Origin: Nyssa sinensis
Lineage: Eukaryota > Streptophyta > Magnoliopsida > Cornales > Nyssaceae
Direction: 5' to 3'
Assembly: GCA_008638375.1 (NCBI GenBank)
Contig: CM018031.1
Location: forward strand, 1,530,001-1,594,000
DNA: 64,000 nucleotides
Below are positions 15,470 through 26,800 of the stretch, in pieces. The first letter of the stretch is position 1, and every line of letters starts with the position of its first letter. Below the pieces are notes generated by a model. That model did no database searches and was not told where the DNA came from. It saw only the letters and a list, made by a program, of their open reading frames with translations. Position numbers and translations under genes: made by a program.

Positions 15470-17173
15470 ACTAGTGGAAGTAGTTCTTTTGATTGACAAT
15501 TTTGTGGGAGAATTATGTTCCAGTTAAAAACTTTGTTTTTGTTTTGATACTCGGCGATGTTCAGTTTTTCTTGTGGCAATATTTGATCAGACATAATGCC
15601 ATATACATCTGTGATATTGTTTTCCAAGTTAGATGGTTGTGTTGTGTTTTTACTTGGTAAATCAGTGAGGACATTCATTTCCTCTTAAATTGTGGTGTGG
15701 AAGCTGTGTAGTTTCTGCATACCATCTGGTATGCTTGGCGTGTGGAATAATGAGGGTATTCAAAATTGAGAAGGTAGTTATAATTTGAGCCCTCAGGGTA
15801 AAAAAAATATTACCAGTGAAAGTGAAATGGGTGGCACCCTCTCGTCAGGGTGGTATGAATCGAAGGGTTTCTATGGCCCCTCTTTGTGAAACAATTATTG
15901 TTTTGAACTGTGTTCATTCCAGTGTCTCTTTAGGTTGTGATATTGCAGTGTTGACGTGTTGGTTTAAACGGTAGGTTGGACCAAATTTTAGAAAGGCGGC
16001 CATTTTGTAGATATATGCTTGAGAGAGACGAGGAAGAAAAGCCAGAGTAGTGGCTTCACAGGCCCCTTGAGGCTTGCTATTTTTCTTACCGGGAGTAATA
16101 AATGCATTTGATCTGGGAGGTGATGATTGCAATGGGTAATGTTATTATAAATTGGATGAGGTGATGATTGGTAATGTTTAATGATTAGGAAGTTTAGGGA
16201 TCGTTTTCATTGTTTCTAAACCTTATAAGAGTAACCATTGCAATAGAGACGTTTTCCTTCAAATTTCAAGTTAAAAAGAGTATGGAAATTTGAAAATATT
16301 AAACATATTTAAGTCGAAAAAGAGGATGGAAATTTGAAAATATTAAACATATTGTCTCTGAAGCATTTGCCCAGTAGGCTGAGGATTTCTGCCTCCTTTC
16401 CATTACCCCTTCTATGCCCGTCTCAATATTTGAATTGCCCAGTTTAATTAATTAAATCCCTTTAATATTAGCAAAGCTATTGATATTGCACTTACCACAA
16501 AAAAAAAGCTATTGATATTGCGTTAATAAATAAATGGTTTTTAATCAAAAGGGTAAAAATCTTTCAGTTTTGCCTTATGCTCCTCTAATTTCATTCTCCC
16601 TTTTTACAATGACCATTTGGTAAACAATCAATTTGTTCTCTCTCTTCCTGAAGGTCTTTCAAACAAACCAAACGTGGGCATTGCACAGTTTTTTTTATTT
16701 TTTTTTATAGATACCTCAGCATTTCCACCTCATGTGCCAGGGGTGATGCTTCATCATGATTTACACTATTTTTAATTCATGTATGCATCCAAGTGTTTAT
16801 ACCTGTGTGTGTGTGTGTTGTAGTTTGTGCTTCTAAGTTGGTACATTCATATCTTGTTTCTGTGCAGTCAAAGTTAAGTAATCAGCATGACCAGAGAGAA
16901 AAATAGGCTGAACAGTGATCACATGGGAATGGGGTAAAAGAAACATGGTCAACACAAGTTGTCTCTTTTGTTAAATGGGGTCCTTTTCATCAAGTTGACC
17001 TTTAAAATATGTTGGCACAACCATAACCATCAGAGGGTTGGGCTTCCTTCTTTGATTTGTCTCCTCATTCTCACGTCATCACCAATCTTGTAGGACTCAT
17101 GTACAAAAGTTCTAATAAACCATGGCACTGTATCAATAAATGTGCATCAACTAATGATGTGATAATTTATTTC
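15470..17173 (+). other. uL13 3' flank and spacer
   Basis: The first few hundred bases are probably uL13 3'UTR (T-rich, with AATAAT-type signals near 15747). A near-identical direct repeat (ATGGAAATTTGAAAATATTA twice) lies at about 16270-16355, and a short one (AGCTATTGATATTGC twice) at 16473-16521. No further gene is seen. Confidence 0.5.
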
Positions 17174-17421
17174 ATACTCTTTTCGTCCCATTTTAAGAAT
17201 CTTTTATCACTATTTATTTTAAAAATTTCATTTAAAAAGTTAATGTACTTTTAAATTATAAATTTTTAAAACTATTCTTTATTACACTTAATGTGAACAT
17301 GATTTACAATTAAATGAGGGTAATATAAAAATTTTAAATAGTTTTAAAATAAAAAAACAATACTTTCAAAAAAAATTAGAATGTCCAAAATGGAGTATCA
17401 TTTTAAAACGGAGGAAGTATA
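17174..17421. mobile_element. Stowaway/mariner-type MITE, second copy
   Basis: Starts ATACTCTTTTCGTCCCATTT and ends AAACGGAGGAAGTAT, the CTCCNTCCGTCCCA-like inverted ends. It is the same family as 2787-3020, in reverse orientation, with the internal AATGTGAACATGATTTACAA segment conserved. It is non-coding and lies between uL13 and FAMA. Confidence 0.75.
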
Positions 17422-18884
17422 AAATTATCATGTCATTTAGTACTATTTTTGGGACTCTTTTTTTTCTTTTTTTTCAAAATGCCCAGCATGCTCTAAAGGT
17501 TCCATATTGCTGTTAGAGTCAACTTAAGTCAAAGTGAGTATGCTCGATTAAGTAAGAGTTAAAATTGTAAATAAATAGAGTCGTATTGTTTAAGTATGAT
17601 TTGTTAAAATAAATAAATTTTAAATCATGTTTAAACTCGGCTTGCTAATTTCTCAAATTAATTATGAACAAATCTCTAATCAAGTTGACTCCGAGCCAAA
17701 CTCTCTACATTCCAAGTAAAATACTGTTTTTGAAATAAAAATTTTAACTTTCAGATGATATCTACATTCACAGAAACAGTTTTATACAAAGTAACCAAAT
17801 CTTATGCATAATATATATAGATTAGTGTTATACATATAAAAAAAAAAATTCATATATGATGTGACTCATTTGATATTTGTCATTTCAACACATAAAACAT
17901 CCACCAACATGTGTTATAATTTTGAAAATACCTTTACCACATCATTTTATAGAAATTTTTGTATTAAAATTATGTATATTTAATTATTATTTTCCAAATA
18001 TATTTTTTATAGAATGAGGTGACCATTTAACATATATACCTAGAAAAACAAATTATCATCAATATTATGTCTTATATATAATGGAAAAAAAACTAATGCC
18101 AGACATGCAAAATTTTCATATAAAATCTACAAACATATATAAATAATGAGGGAGGGCAATTTTGTAATTATAAAACACTAAATATAATATTTGCCTATGA
18201 CACATTCTTTAGAGAATATGATTGAAGTCAAATAGCTGAAATGAATAAATAAATTAACCAAGCTAAATCTTAATATAATTAAACAACTCATGAGTGGACC
18301 TGTCCTGAGCGGCTCAAGAAAAAGGGCCAAAACCACACCCATGTGCAGTCCTTTTATTGTATGCATGAATTAAATGGGCAACGAGACCAACAGATCGAGT
18401 GACTGAACATAAAACAGAAAAGGGGTGGTGAATGATGAATTAAGGTCAATGATAAACCATCCCAAACTCAGAGGACAACTGACCCTACAAGCATGGCAGC
18501 ATCTGAGCGCAGCCTAATACCACCAAGATTCGAGTTCTGACAGGTCAACCCATGCATGGCTACAAGGAACAGTGCTCGTTGACTTCCTAACTCATCATAT
18601 AGTCATTTCAATTCAATCAAACACCATTGCAGATCTTGTCTCCATAACTCTTCTTCTCCACAAAACCCGTGGCCATATATATATATCGTGTAGATAGAGA
18701 GAGAGAGAGAGAGAGAGAGTACAAATGGGTATCTCAAAAAAATCACTATTATTTAGTATTAGAACAGTAACTGTTTGATTTCACAAAGAAAATACTGCAA
18801 AACCCACAAAGAAAAAGTACAGAAGAATCCAAGGAAGAATCTGCAGAAGAAAACATAAAAGTTCTCTTCACGAACTAGAACACA
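17422..18884. other. FAMA 3' flank and spacer
   Basis: AT-rich DNA with a (GA)n tract at about 18694-18718. The part nearest 18885 probably holds the FAMA 3'UTR on the minus strand. No other gene is recognised. Confidence 0.45.
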
Positions 18885-19405
18885 TCATATGCTGCCGTTT
18901 GCATGGATAAAAGTGAATATCTGTTGAACCGAGCTCGCTATATCCTCTGCTGTGAACCTAGCTTCGCTAGCCACCTACATATAAAAATAAAATTTCAACA
19001 TACATACATAATTAAGAAGATGAAAATGGTGTGAATTGCTAAATTTAAAAGAAAATACTAATCCTTGTATTCAAACTCATGTGTCAATTTATCATTGAAT
19101 GCATTGAGTGTGACCTATTTATTCACATTCAATGATAAAGTTGACACATGAATTGGGATCTCTAGCATTGGTCAAAAAAAAAAAAAAAAAAATTTCCATG
19201 TGTTTGTATATATGTATACTCATATGAGAAATGTTTGGTATTAATGAACAAAATTTGATTCTATTGTTTAAATTTTAAGAAGGGCTATGACAATTTATCT
19301 CAGTAGGTGAATAAATTTAGTGTAGTTAACATTACTCAAAAAAGTTATGGCAATTCAGATGAATAAATTCGGTGACATTTTTAGGTATTTGTAATATTAC
19401 TCGTA

Positions 19406-19442
<37 letters not shown>

Positions 19443-19459
19443 GTGTCTCTATGTATATA

Positions 19460-19495
<36 letters not shown>

Positions 19496-20081
19496 CATAT
19501 AAACATCTACGTCGACGTATATATGTAATGTACCTACCTTGACATTGAAAGAGTAGAGAACAGTTTGTTCGATTGTGGTTATGTTGGTGTGAAGGATATT
19601 AAGCTGCAAATCTTCTAATGCAGCTATGGTCTTAATGAGCTGGCCTGGCCTTCTTCTAGAGAGGATCTTGATCATAGCATCAAACCCTAAAAGCTTCACT
19701 TCAACATCGGCCAAGCATGACTTGCACTCGGCTGTTTCCTCGCGGAGGAGTCCTGTTTCAAAATCCACAAGCTTGAGCTCATCATTTGAAAGTGGCACAG
19801 AAGGAAAAAATGGTGGTTGGGGCTGCTGGATTGCTAGAGAAGACTCTCCTGGTCGCGGAGCATCGCCGTACAGTCTTCGCCGCTTCTGTGATTCAAGACA
19901 TTGGAGGAGTTGCTCCAATTCCCTAACAAACTCAATGGCTCCTCCAATAATGGAAGCTTGATCACCCTGTGAATTGGCAAAAAAACAAATCTAAATTTCA
20001 GTTCTGCTTCAAAAACCAATATCATTTTTTTTTTGCTTTTTGCATACACACATACATTATACACAGATTTATACAGACACA

Positions 20082-20120
<39 letters not shown>

Positions 20121-20762
20121 TTCAGTGATGATAGATAAATTTGATACCCTTTGGACGTATGAGCCAGGCATGAGAGACCTCAAAACCCGAAGATGCTCAT
20201 TCATTTGCTTCCTTCGATTTCTTTCAACTGCAATATGAGTCATTCTTTGGCTCTCAACTTCCTCACTCGTCTTGATACTCCTTAGTCTCTTTCTCTTATT
20301 CTTCGCTTCATTTACCGGGCTTTTCTGAAGGTTTTCGCCATGAATCTGTAATTGCACCGGTGAATTTTCTGAACCCCAAGCTTCTTCATCTTCTCTTTCG
20401 CCGCCTTCTTCCACCACCACTCTTTCCTTACTCTCCACACTCATTCTTTTTAATCCCTCTTCACTGTCTCCTATAGGTTGAGGAACCATTAGAGATTCAT
20501 CCTGCAACTTATCATTCAAAACTGGAAACTTCAAGAAGTAAACCGGATCAATCGCAGTTTCTTCTTCGGAAACTTTGCTTTGATTTAAGGCCAACTTAGG
20601 TCCGAAATCTGCAAACTGCATAACTTCTGGGAAACTCAGCTTATCAAAAGAAGTTGAATTGCAAAACCCAGACGATAAATGTTGATGCTGAGGATTATTG
20701 AGCATATAATCAACCATCTGATGACTATTATCACCCGATGTTTCGCCAATTTGTGATTTCAT
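18885..20762 (-). CDS. FAMA: bHLH transcription factor FAMA (stomatal guard-cell fate)
   Basis: Master regulator of the last step of stomatal development and of myrosin-cell fate; nuclear, acts as a dimer with ICE1/SCRM-type bHLHs. Exons: 20762-20148, 19966-19538 and 18974-18885, all with GT-AG borders and in phase; 377 aa (Arabidopsis about 414). The N-terminal third has the FAMA signatures [15 protein letters not shown] and [19 protein letters not shown] (here [16 protein letters not shown]). The basic region has H176, E180 and R184 for E-box contact. Helix-loop-helix sequence spans the exon 1/2 junction (SYVQR then GDQASIIGG). LQCLE at 226-230 is the LxCxE retinoblastoma-binding motif. An ACT-like domain ([19 protein letters not shown] to the end) closes the protein. 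The start at 20762 is the first in-frame Met. Upstream His-rich sequence resembling a FAMA N-terminus is in another frame (see findings). Confidence 0.95.
19050..19175. repeat. Foldback hairpin/MITE in FAMA intron 2
   Basis: The arms 19077-19101 (TCATGTGTCAATTTATCATT...) and 19126-19151 are reverse complements apart from a single-base indel, with a 24-nt loop. Weaker complementarity extends outward by about 20 bp. A small MITE is the likeliest explanation. Confidence 0.7.
19402..19497. repeat. (GT)n(AT)n compound microsatellite next to a FAMA splice donor
   Basis: Two successive blocks of GT repeat followed by AT repeat lie about 40 bp from the exon 2 donor, inside intron 2. A similar (TG)n tract lies in intron 1 at about 20092-20118. 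Confidence 0.9.
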
Positions 20763-20865
20763 GAACGTGCTGGTGATGATGATGGTGACCTAGTAAATAG
20801 TCTGGTCCCGGAAAACTTGTCGGCATGGCGGCCTGCAACAGTTCAGTTTCAGCGTAAAACAACAT
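20731..20865 (-). other. Upstream ORF overlapping the FAMA start, out of frame
   Basis: The ATG at 20865 opens a 44-codon frame containing [19 protein letters not shown] and stops at 20731, inside the FAMA coding region and +1 relative to it. The [14 protein letters not shown] stretch looks like the N-terminal leader I remember from other eudicot FAMA proteins. This suggests a one- or two-base indel that displaced the original N-terminus, or an assembly error. If transcribed, it is an overlapping uORF that would reduce translation from 20762. Confidence 0.55.
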
Positions 20866-21209
20866 GGTGTGAAAAGGACTTATCAAGAAGGAGATGCAAA
20901 CGATAGAAATGATAGCTAGGTTTTGAGCTATATATATACCGAGAAGTTATCTTCTTTCCCCATTACTTTATATACAGTTGGTTTGATTGGAAAACCCTAA
21001 GTCAGCTCAGTTCATGTAAAGACAAACCCTAATGAGACTTCACAGCTTGGGTCCTACCTCCAGAAACTGTAATAAAATCATGAACGGTAAATCAAAAAGA
21101 AATCAAATAGTGATTAAAAAATTCAACCCAAATAATTAGGGTTGTAAAGCTACGTAATATTTGAATATATAACAGTTATGGACAAACAAGTGTATATTGC
21201 ATATATATG

Positions 21210-21247
<38 letters not shown>

Positions 21248-21410
21248 AGATGAAGTGGGGTTTTCATAACAGAAGCATAGGGTACAACCATAGAAGTTGA
21301 TGTGGTCTGAAAATGTTAGATGGGGTGGTGAGATTTGTCTCTATATAATGGGCCAGAGTTGCCTGTTAGCGATGGCTTTGACTTTAGAGAGAGAGAGAGA
21401 GGAGACTGTG
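20866..21410 (-). promoter_or_regulatory. FAMA promoter region
   Basis: A TATATATA tract at about 20930-20938 sits at a suitable distance upstream of the leader. (GA)n tracts at 21223-21247 and 21384-21402 are candidate GAGA/BPC-factor sites. The transcription start cannot be fixed from sequence alone. Confidence 0.4.
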
Positions 21411-23190
21411 GATTAATTTCCACCTCACAAATTCACCTCACTTTCACCTCCCTTCTATTAATGTGATCACAGGCCACCAACGCTCTTCCCTAACTTTATC
21501 ACCTTCTCTTTTCATGACTCTGATAAATTTATACGTAGAAGATTGGAAGTTTGAACTTTGAATATTGACAATGAGATTTTTTTGGTTTTTTTTTTTTTTT
21601 TATAATCTTAACTTGTATAGGTCATGGATACTCCTTAACAATTTAATTATTTTCTTTTTACAAAATTCTTAAAATTTATAGATTGCATGCCCTTGAAATT
21701 CATTATAAAAAATCATGTGAAAATAATCAAATTTATTTGATTTTAATAAACTTTTTATCTACAAAATGGAGTTCCATAAACAGTTGGTCACACTAATTTT
21801 CTATTAGTGCATATATTAATTCCACAAATAGTAGCAATGATCAAGTTTCATATATGTGACCATTAATGTATATTTGGTAGTGATGCTGATTTTGATTTCA
21901 CTATTTACTTTGAGTCCCGCATAAGATACAATATATTGCTCAAATCAATGTGGCTACAATCACATGGGATAGTTTTTCAAATTATGATGGCCCCATTTTG
22001 GAAATTTTTCACATGTGACAATTGTGGTAATTTGAATATTTGTAAATTTTATTAAGATTGTGATAAATATATAGGTAGAATCACAATGACTATCATACAA
22101 TATAACTATTATATGGATGAGGGAGAAACCAATGAAGACCCAAAAGAGTCAATTACACCTCCCCTCCCCCCAACCCTTCCAAATTTTTTATTTAAAATTT
22201 TACCTATATTTTTAAAAATATTCCTTTAATTTATATCTTTGGCCTCCAAATAAATTCAATTTTTTTTAATTTTTCCCTTACTTAAATTTTAATTTAACTA
22301 TTTCTTATTTTTTTTCTCAAATATAGATAATGAAGTTATCATGCAATATTTTCAATTGACAGATTACATAGCAGCCCAAAACATTTCCTCATACATAATG
22401 AAGAGTTCATGTTTGTGTACATAAATATTAAAAAAATAAATAAAAAATGACGTATAAATCATCTGCCAGTCAAATTGACTGGATAGTCTGGATTGTATTG
22501 TGATTAACAATCTCAAGATTTTGCGCTAACCCAAAAAGGTTTGGAGTGGGACCATGGCCCACAATGTCAAAAAACATTTGATTGATCTAAATAAATATTA
22601 GCAATCGTTTTCCAACGAGGTTGCGCCTCATCAAATGGGCTCCTGAATAGTCCACCATGTGGCAGGCTACCAAAACATAAATGGTAAAATTAAGAATGTT
22701 ATAAAACCATTAAATTAATGTACAGCCCAAGGCTTAAATTGGGTTAATCTAATGACATGGGGAGGTTGAAGTATGCAAGAAGATTCATATGGTTCCTAAA
22801 GGGAATCATCCGCTAGTCACAAGATTGTTGACCCAAGATTAAAAGATCATGGCCAACAATAGACTTCTGTTTATAAAGCTTATTGCAATGAGCAATAACA
22901 GGCATCGTGAAAACTTTCTTATGACCAGATGAAAAGGAAACCTGCAAACTCCGCACAGTATAGAACAGCATCAGCCCAAAACTCATCCAATAATGTAAGA
23001 GTCGGACCATATTGAGCACAGCTTGCCCCATGCTAAGATCAGTCCTTTTTTACAATTGCCTATGACCATTTGGGTTTGGCAAATCTAAAAATTGAGCATA
23101 GAGCTAGTAACAAAAGATGCTTTTGCTTGTAATTTTATTATCAACAATAAAGGCGACAAGAACTAAATGTTACCTGATTTTTGAAAAAAA
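21411..23190. other. Intergenic DNA between FAMA and RPN2
   Basis: AT-rich DNA. A 72-codon minus-strand open frame at 22813-23031 sits in a less AT-rich block and may derive from a retroelement, but I could not confirm a domain. No gene is called. Confidence 0.4.
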
Positions 23191-23210
23191 TGCACACGCG
23201 CGCGCGCGCG

Positions 23211-23272
<62 letters not shown>

Positions 23273-23274
23273 AG
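23191..23274. repeat. Compound (CA)(CG)(CA)(TA)(GA) microsatellite
   Basis: CACACGCGCGCGCGCGCG leads into a CA tract, then a TA tract, then a GA tract without interruption. It lies beyond the RPN2 3' end. Alternating CG/CA can adopt Z-DNA and the GA tract can form triplex, but this is inference from composition. Confidence 0.9.
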
Positions 23275-23676
23275 GTGAGAGAGGAAATCAGTAATACACC
23301 AGAGCCCATCTAGAAAACTGAAAGCTTGTGTCAAGCCAGATGCATCTCATTAAATAGTAGTTTCCACCAAAATATGGATTAGGAAGTTCTTATAATCCAA
23401 ATATAAGATAAGATCATGACCGTTCAGAAATTCATATGATGGCTGAGCAAGTCCATATCCTCTTTTCACTTCTTAAATTGGGAGAATAACTAAAAAAAAA
23501 ATACAGGCAGACGGGTGTCCTCAGGCATGCTCACCCTGGTGAGTCCAAATTTGACGAGATCAATTCCTCAGTTACAGGCAATTGCAGTTTCTATTCTCCC
23601 CACCTCTAAATGTATAAATTTAAAAAAAGAACAGAAATGACAAATTGACAACGACCAATAAGAGAACATCACCAAA

Positions 23677-23696
23677 GCAGCAGCAGCAGCAGCAGT
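23677..23696. repeat. (CAG)n tract in probable RPN2 3'UTR
   Basis: Six to seven CAG units on the plus strand (CTG on the transcript), about 170 bp beyond the RPN2 stop. Confidence 0.8.
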
Positions 23697-23865
23697 ATCA
23701 GAATTGCCACCAACTTACCTGAGGTTGGCCAACCTTTAGAGAGTAACCACTCATTGCTTGGACTAATTTTTTCTGTTCTCAACAGAGCACCACAGTTTTC
23801 CCAAGTAAATAACATAAAACTCGCACTGCACTCAGCCTGGGCTCAGTATTTGAACAAGACCAAAA

Positions 23866-26800
23866 TCATGCGGAGTATTCAAATGGCTGAGGCGGCTGAG
23901 GCTCCTCGTCAACAGCCATGGCTGAGGAGGCTGAGCCTTGTTGTGTGGTTGCTGATCCACCAGCATTGGATGCATTTGATGAGGGCGCGTCAGTGAGAGA
24001 CAGAACTTCGGGTTCACTTGGACGCAAGTCTTTCAAGAGAACAAATCCAGAAGGTGCTAACTTCACCGGCACATATCTGCTTTCTTCCAAAAATTTAATG
24101 AATTTTTCCTGAGCAGGAACCACACGGGCAGGGTTGGTCAAGATTTCAAAAGATGGCTCCGGCTCCGTCTTCTTCTCTGTTGGACTATCAACCTGCCAAT
24201 GGAAAAAGAAACATATGTTGTCAGTAAATGAATCAGGTTTAGTAGATCTAAAGCAACTGTCGAGTGCACAGATACGCAAGGTGATTTGAGAATAGAACTT
24301 GATATATATTTCTCATCTCACAAAGGAACTACTTTGACAAGCAACACCCTGAAGCTGTCAGTAATTAATGTACTGATAAAAGACAAAAGACTCCAAGGAG
24401 AAACTTTTACATGAACTTGGTCCATGAACCCCACCAATCACATCCTTCCATGCAGACAAAATGTTATTTTTATGTCTCCCAAAAGTAAAACATCCTATCC
24501 AAATGGCACGATGTTATAGACCGGGCTCCATGCCATGTAGATGGACCCGGTCCGTGCAAAAACTTCTTGACTCCAAGACTGCACACTCCCAGATTTTCAG
24601 TAGTAATTCAAAGAGCATGCAACCGTTGAAACTACAACACAATATATGAAGAAATGTACCAATTACTAATGATTTTTTTTTCTGAACATTAATTCTGATT
24701 TTTTATTCCTGAACATTGAATAGTGAGGACACGGTTAGGTCTCAGCAGTAGAGAAGACAACAGTAATTGATATTTACCTGCATAGAGTCCCCGTCCTTGT
24801 CACCTGACAATTTCCCTTTTCCTGCATGCGAGGTAACAGGAGAAGACTCCACACCAGATGACTTTTCAGCAGTAGCTTTCTGATCTGCCTCTTTCTTACT
24901 AGCCCTAGCCTTGGCCCTTGCTGACGTTGATAAAACTGCAGTAGGAAGTTTCACAGCTGATGTAGTGGTGGGTACCGTAGTTGGCCGAGGATACTCAAAC
25001 AGTGATGGTTTAGCATGAGATAAGAACTCAAAACTCGGAACTTTCAGGTCATAGTTCAGTCCAATAAAAGCTGTCGGTGAGAATGACAAGCTTATGAAAT
25101 AGATAAGTGGATACCAATACCAAAACTGGCTAAAAACAGCAAGACCAACAACAGCAGTGATTTTATCATGTTTTGTCTTGGAAAGCAACTTTATGGTCAC
25201 ATTTCTTCCGCCAGCATCAAGGATTCCAGATGCCAAAATTGCTCCCATCTTGCTCATGGTGTCTTCATGCTTATCCAGAATTATTTTCTCCAACTGACGC
25301 CTGGTATAAAAGATAGCATAATAAGCTAAAGAAACATGGTAAAATTGCAAAAGTAACTTATCAAAGAAGGGAAAGAGAAGAGAGGGGGAGGTGGAGGTGG
25401 AGGTGGAGGTGGAGGTGGTGGGCTAAAACCAACAGAAAGCTAGAGGGGGAAGAGACATAGTACCTGAATGCTCCAACGCGAGAATCACTAGCTTCACTAA
25501 TCTGGACCATAACCATAGCCATTGCAATGAGAGCACCTTGGCGAACAAAATCAACTACATCTGATGTCAGAGGCTCTAGCAAAGATATGGCCTCGCTTAG
25601 ACCAGTACCTGCACAGGAAATGCCCACTGCCAGAGCCGCACCATATCGAACGTGAGGGTTGTAAGACTCGGAGAGCAGGGAAACAATGCGAGGTGTCTGC
25701 AGTTCAAGGACTGTGATATCAATGGCAGTTTATCTAGCCTAGGGAGAAGAAAAACAATGCAACTGTGTGGGTCCTCCCAAATAAAAAATAGGAAAAATAC
25801 TAAAAAATTCTTGAAATAAATTTTTTAATCCAAAAACATCTATGATATGAAACTTTTACTACAAAAAAGTCCAACTGCAAACTTCCATCTTAACACTGTT
25901 AAAAAATATTATTGATTTGACTAAAATAGTCTTCAAAACACATTTTTAAAAAATACTAAATTATTCATAAAATAAATTCTTCAATCCAGAAAAGAAAAAA
26001 AAAAAACACACTTTTTATTTATCTAGAAAGCCCAAAAAATAAATTTTAACTTTATAAAATATTATGATTTTTTTGGATTGAATAAATTATTTCATAATTT
26101 TAGTATTTTTTTCTAAAATGTATTTTGAAGATTATTTTAGTTTAATCAATAAAAAATTTTAACCATGTTAAGATATAAGTTAACAATTTGACTTTTTGTA
26201 ATAAAAGTTTATTATTTGGATCTATTGGATAGAAAAATGTTATCATGAACATTTTGAATTGAAAAAATTATTTTAGGGACTTTTTAGTATTTTCTCCTAA
26301 AAATAAAAAATAAAACAGGGAAAAAAAACAAAAGGGAGAGCAGGAAGGGAAAAAAAAAACAGAGGAGAGTAAAACAAGGAAAAAGGGGGGAGCAACATAA
26401 CCCAGATGCAAAGTGGGTCAATCCAAAGAACTAGTCAAATGAACATTACAATTACATGGTGATATGAGCATGGACACAAGAAGGCATGCACATATACCAA
26501 TAACATCAAAAGAAAAGTTATTGCTGACATCTGAAAATAATTGATAGAGCATGGCAGACACTAAATGAAAGACCAGTAATTTAGGAGCTCTAAAGTAACA
26601 AAAGATAATGAAAAAGCACCAACCTGTTCAGGCTCAGAATAAAGAACGAACCCAAGTGCTAGAACAGCAGTCCGCCTGACATCATCACTCACATCTGATA
26701 CAGCAAAGTGTAACAGCTGGCGGATGGCCTTGTTGTTTGCAGTTCCGCTGTATGCCAATGCCAATGCATACATTCCACCATAACGTAGAATAGGATCTTG

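Noticed and set aside
22813..23031. Possible Copia-type integrase fragment (minus strand)
   Set aside because: A few words in a shifted frame look suggestive, but no diagnostic residues or terminal repeats could be shown.
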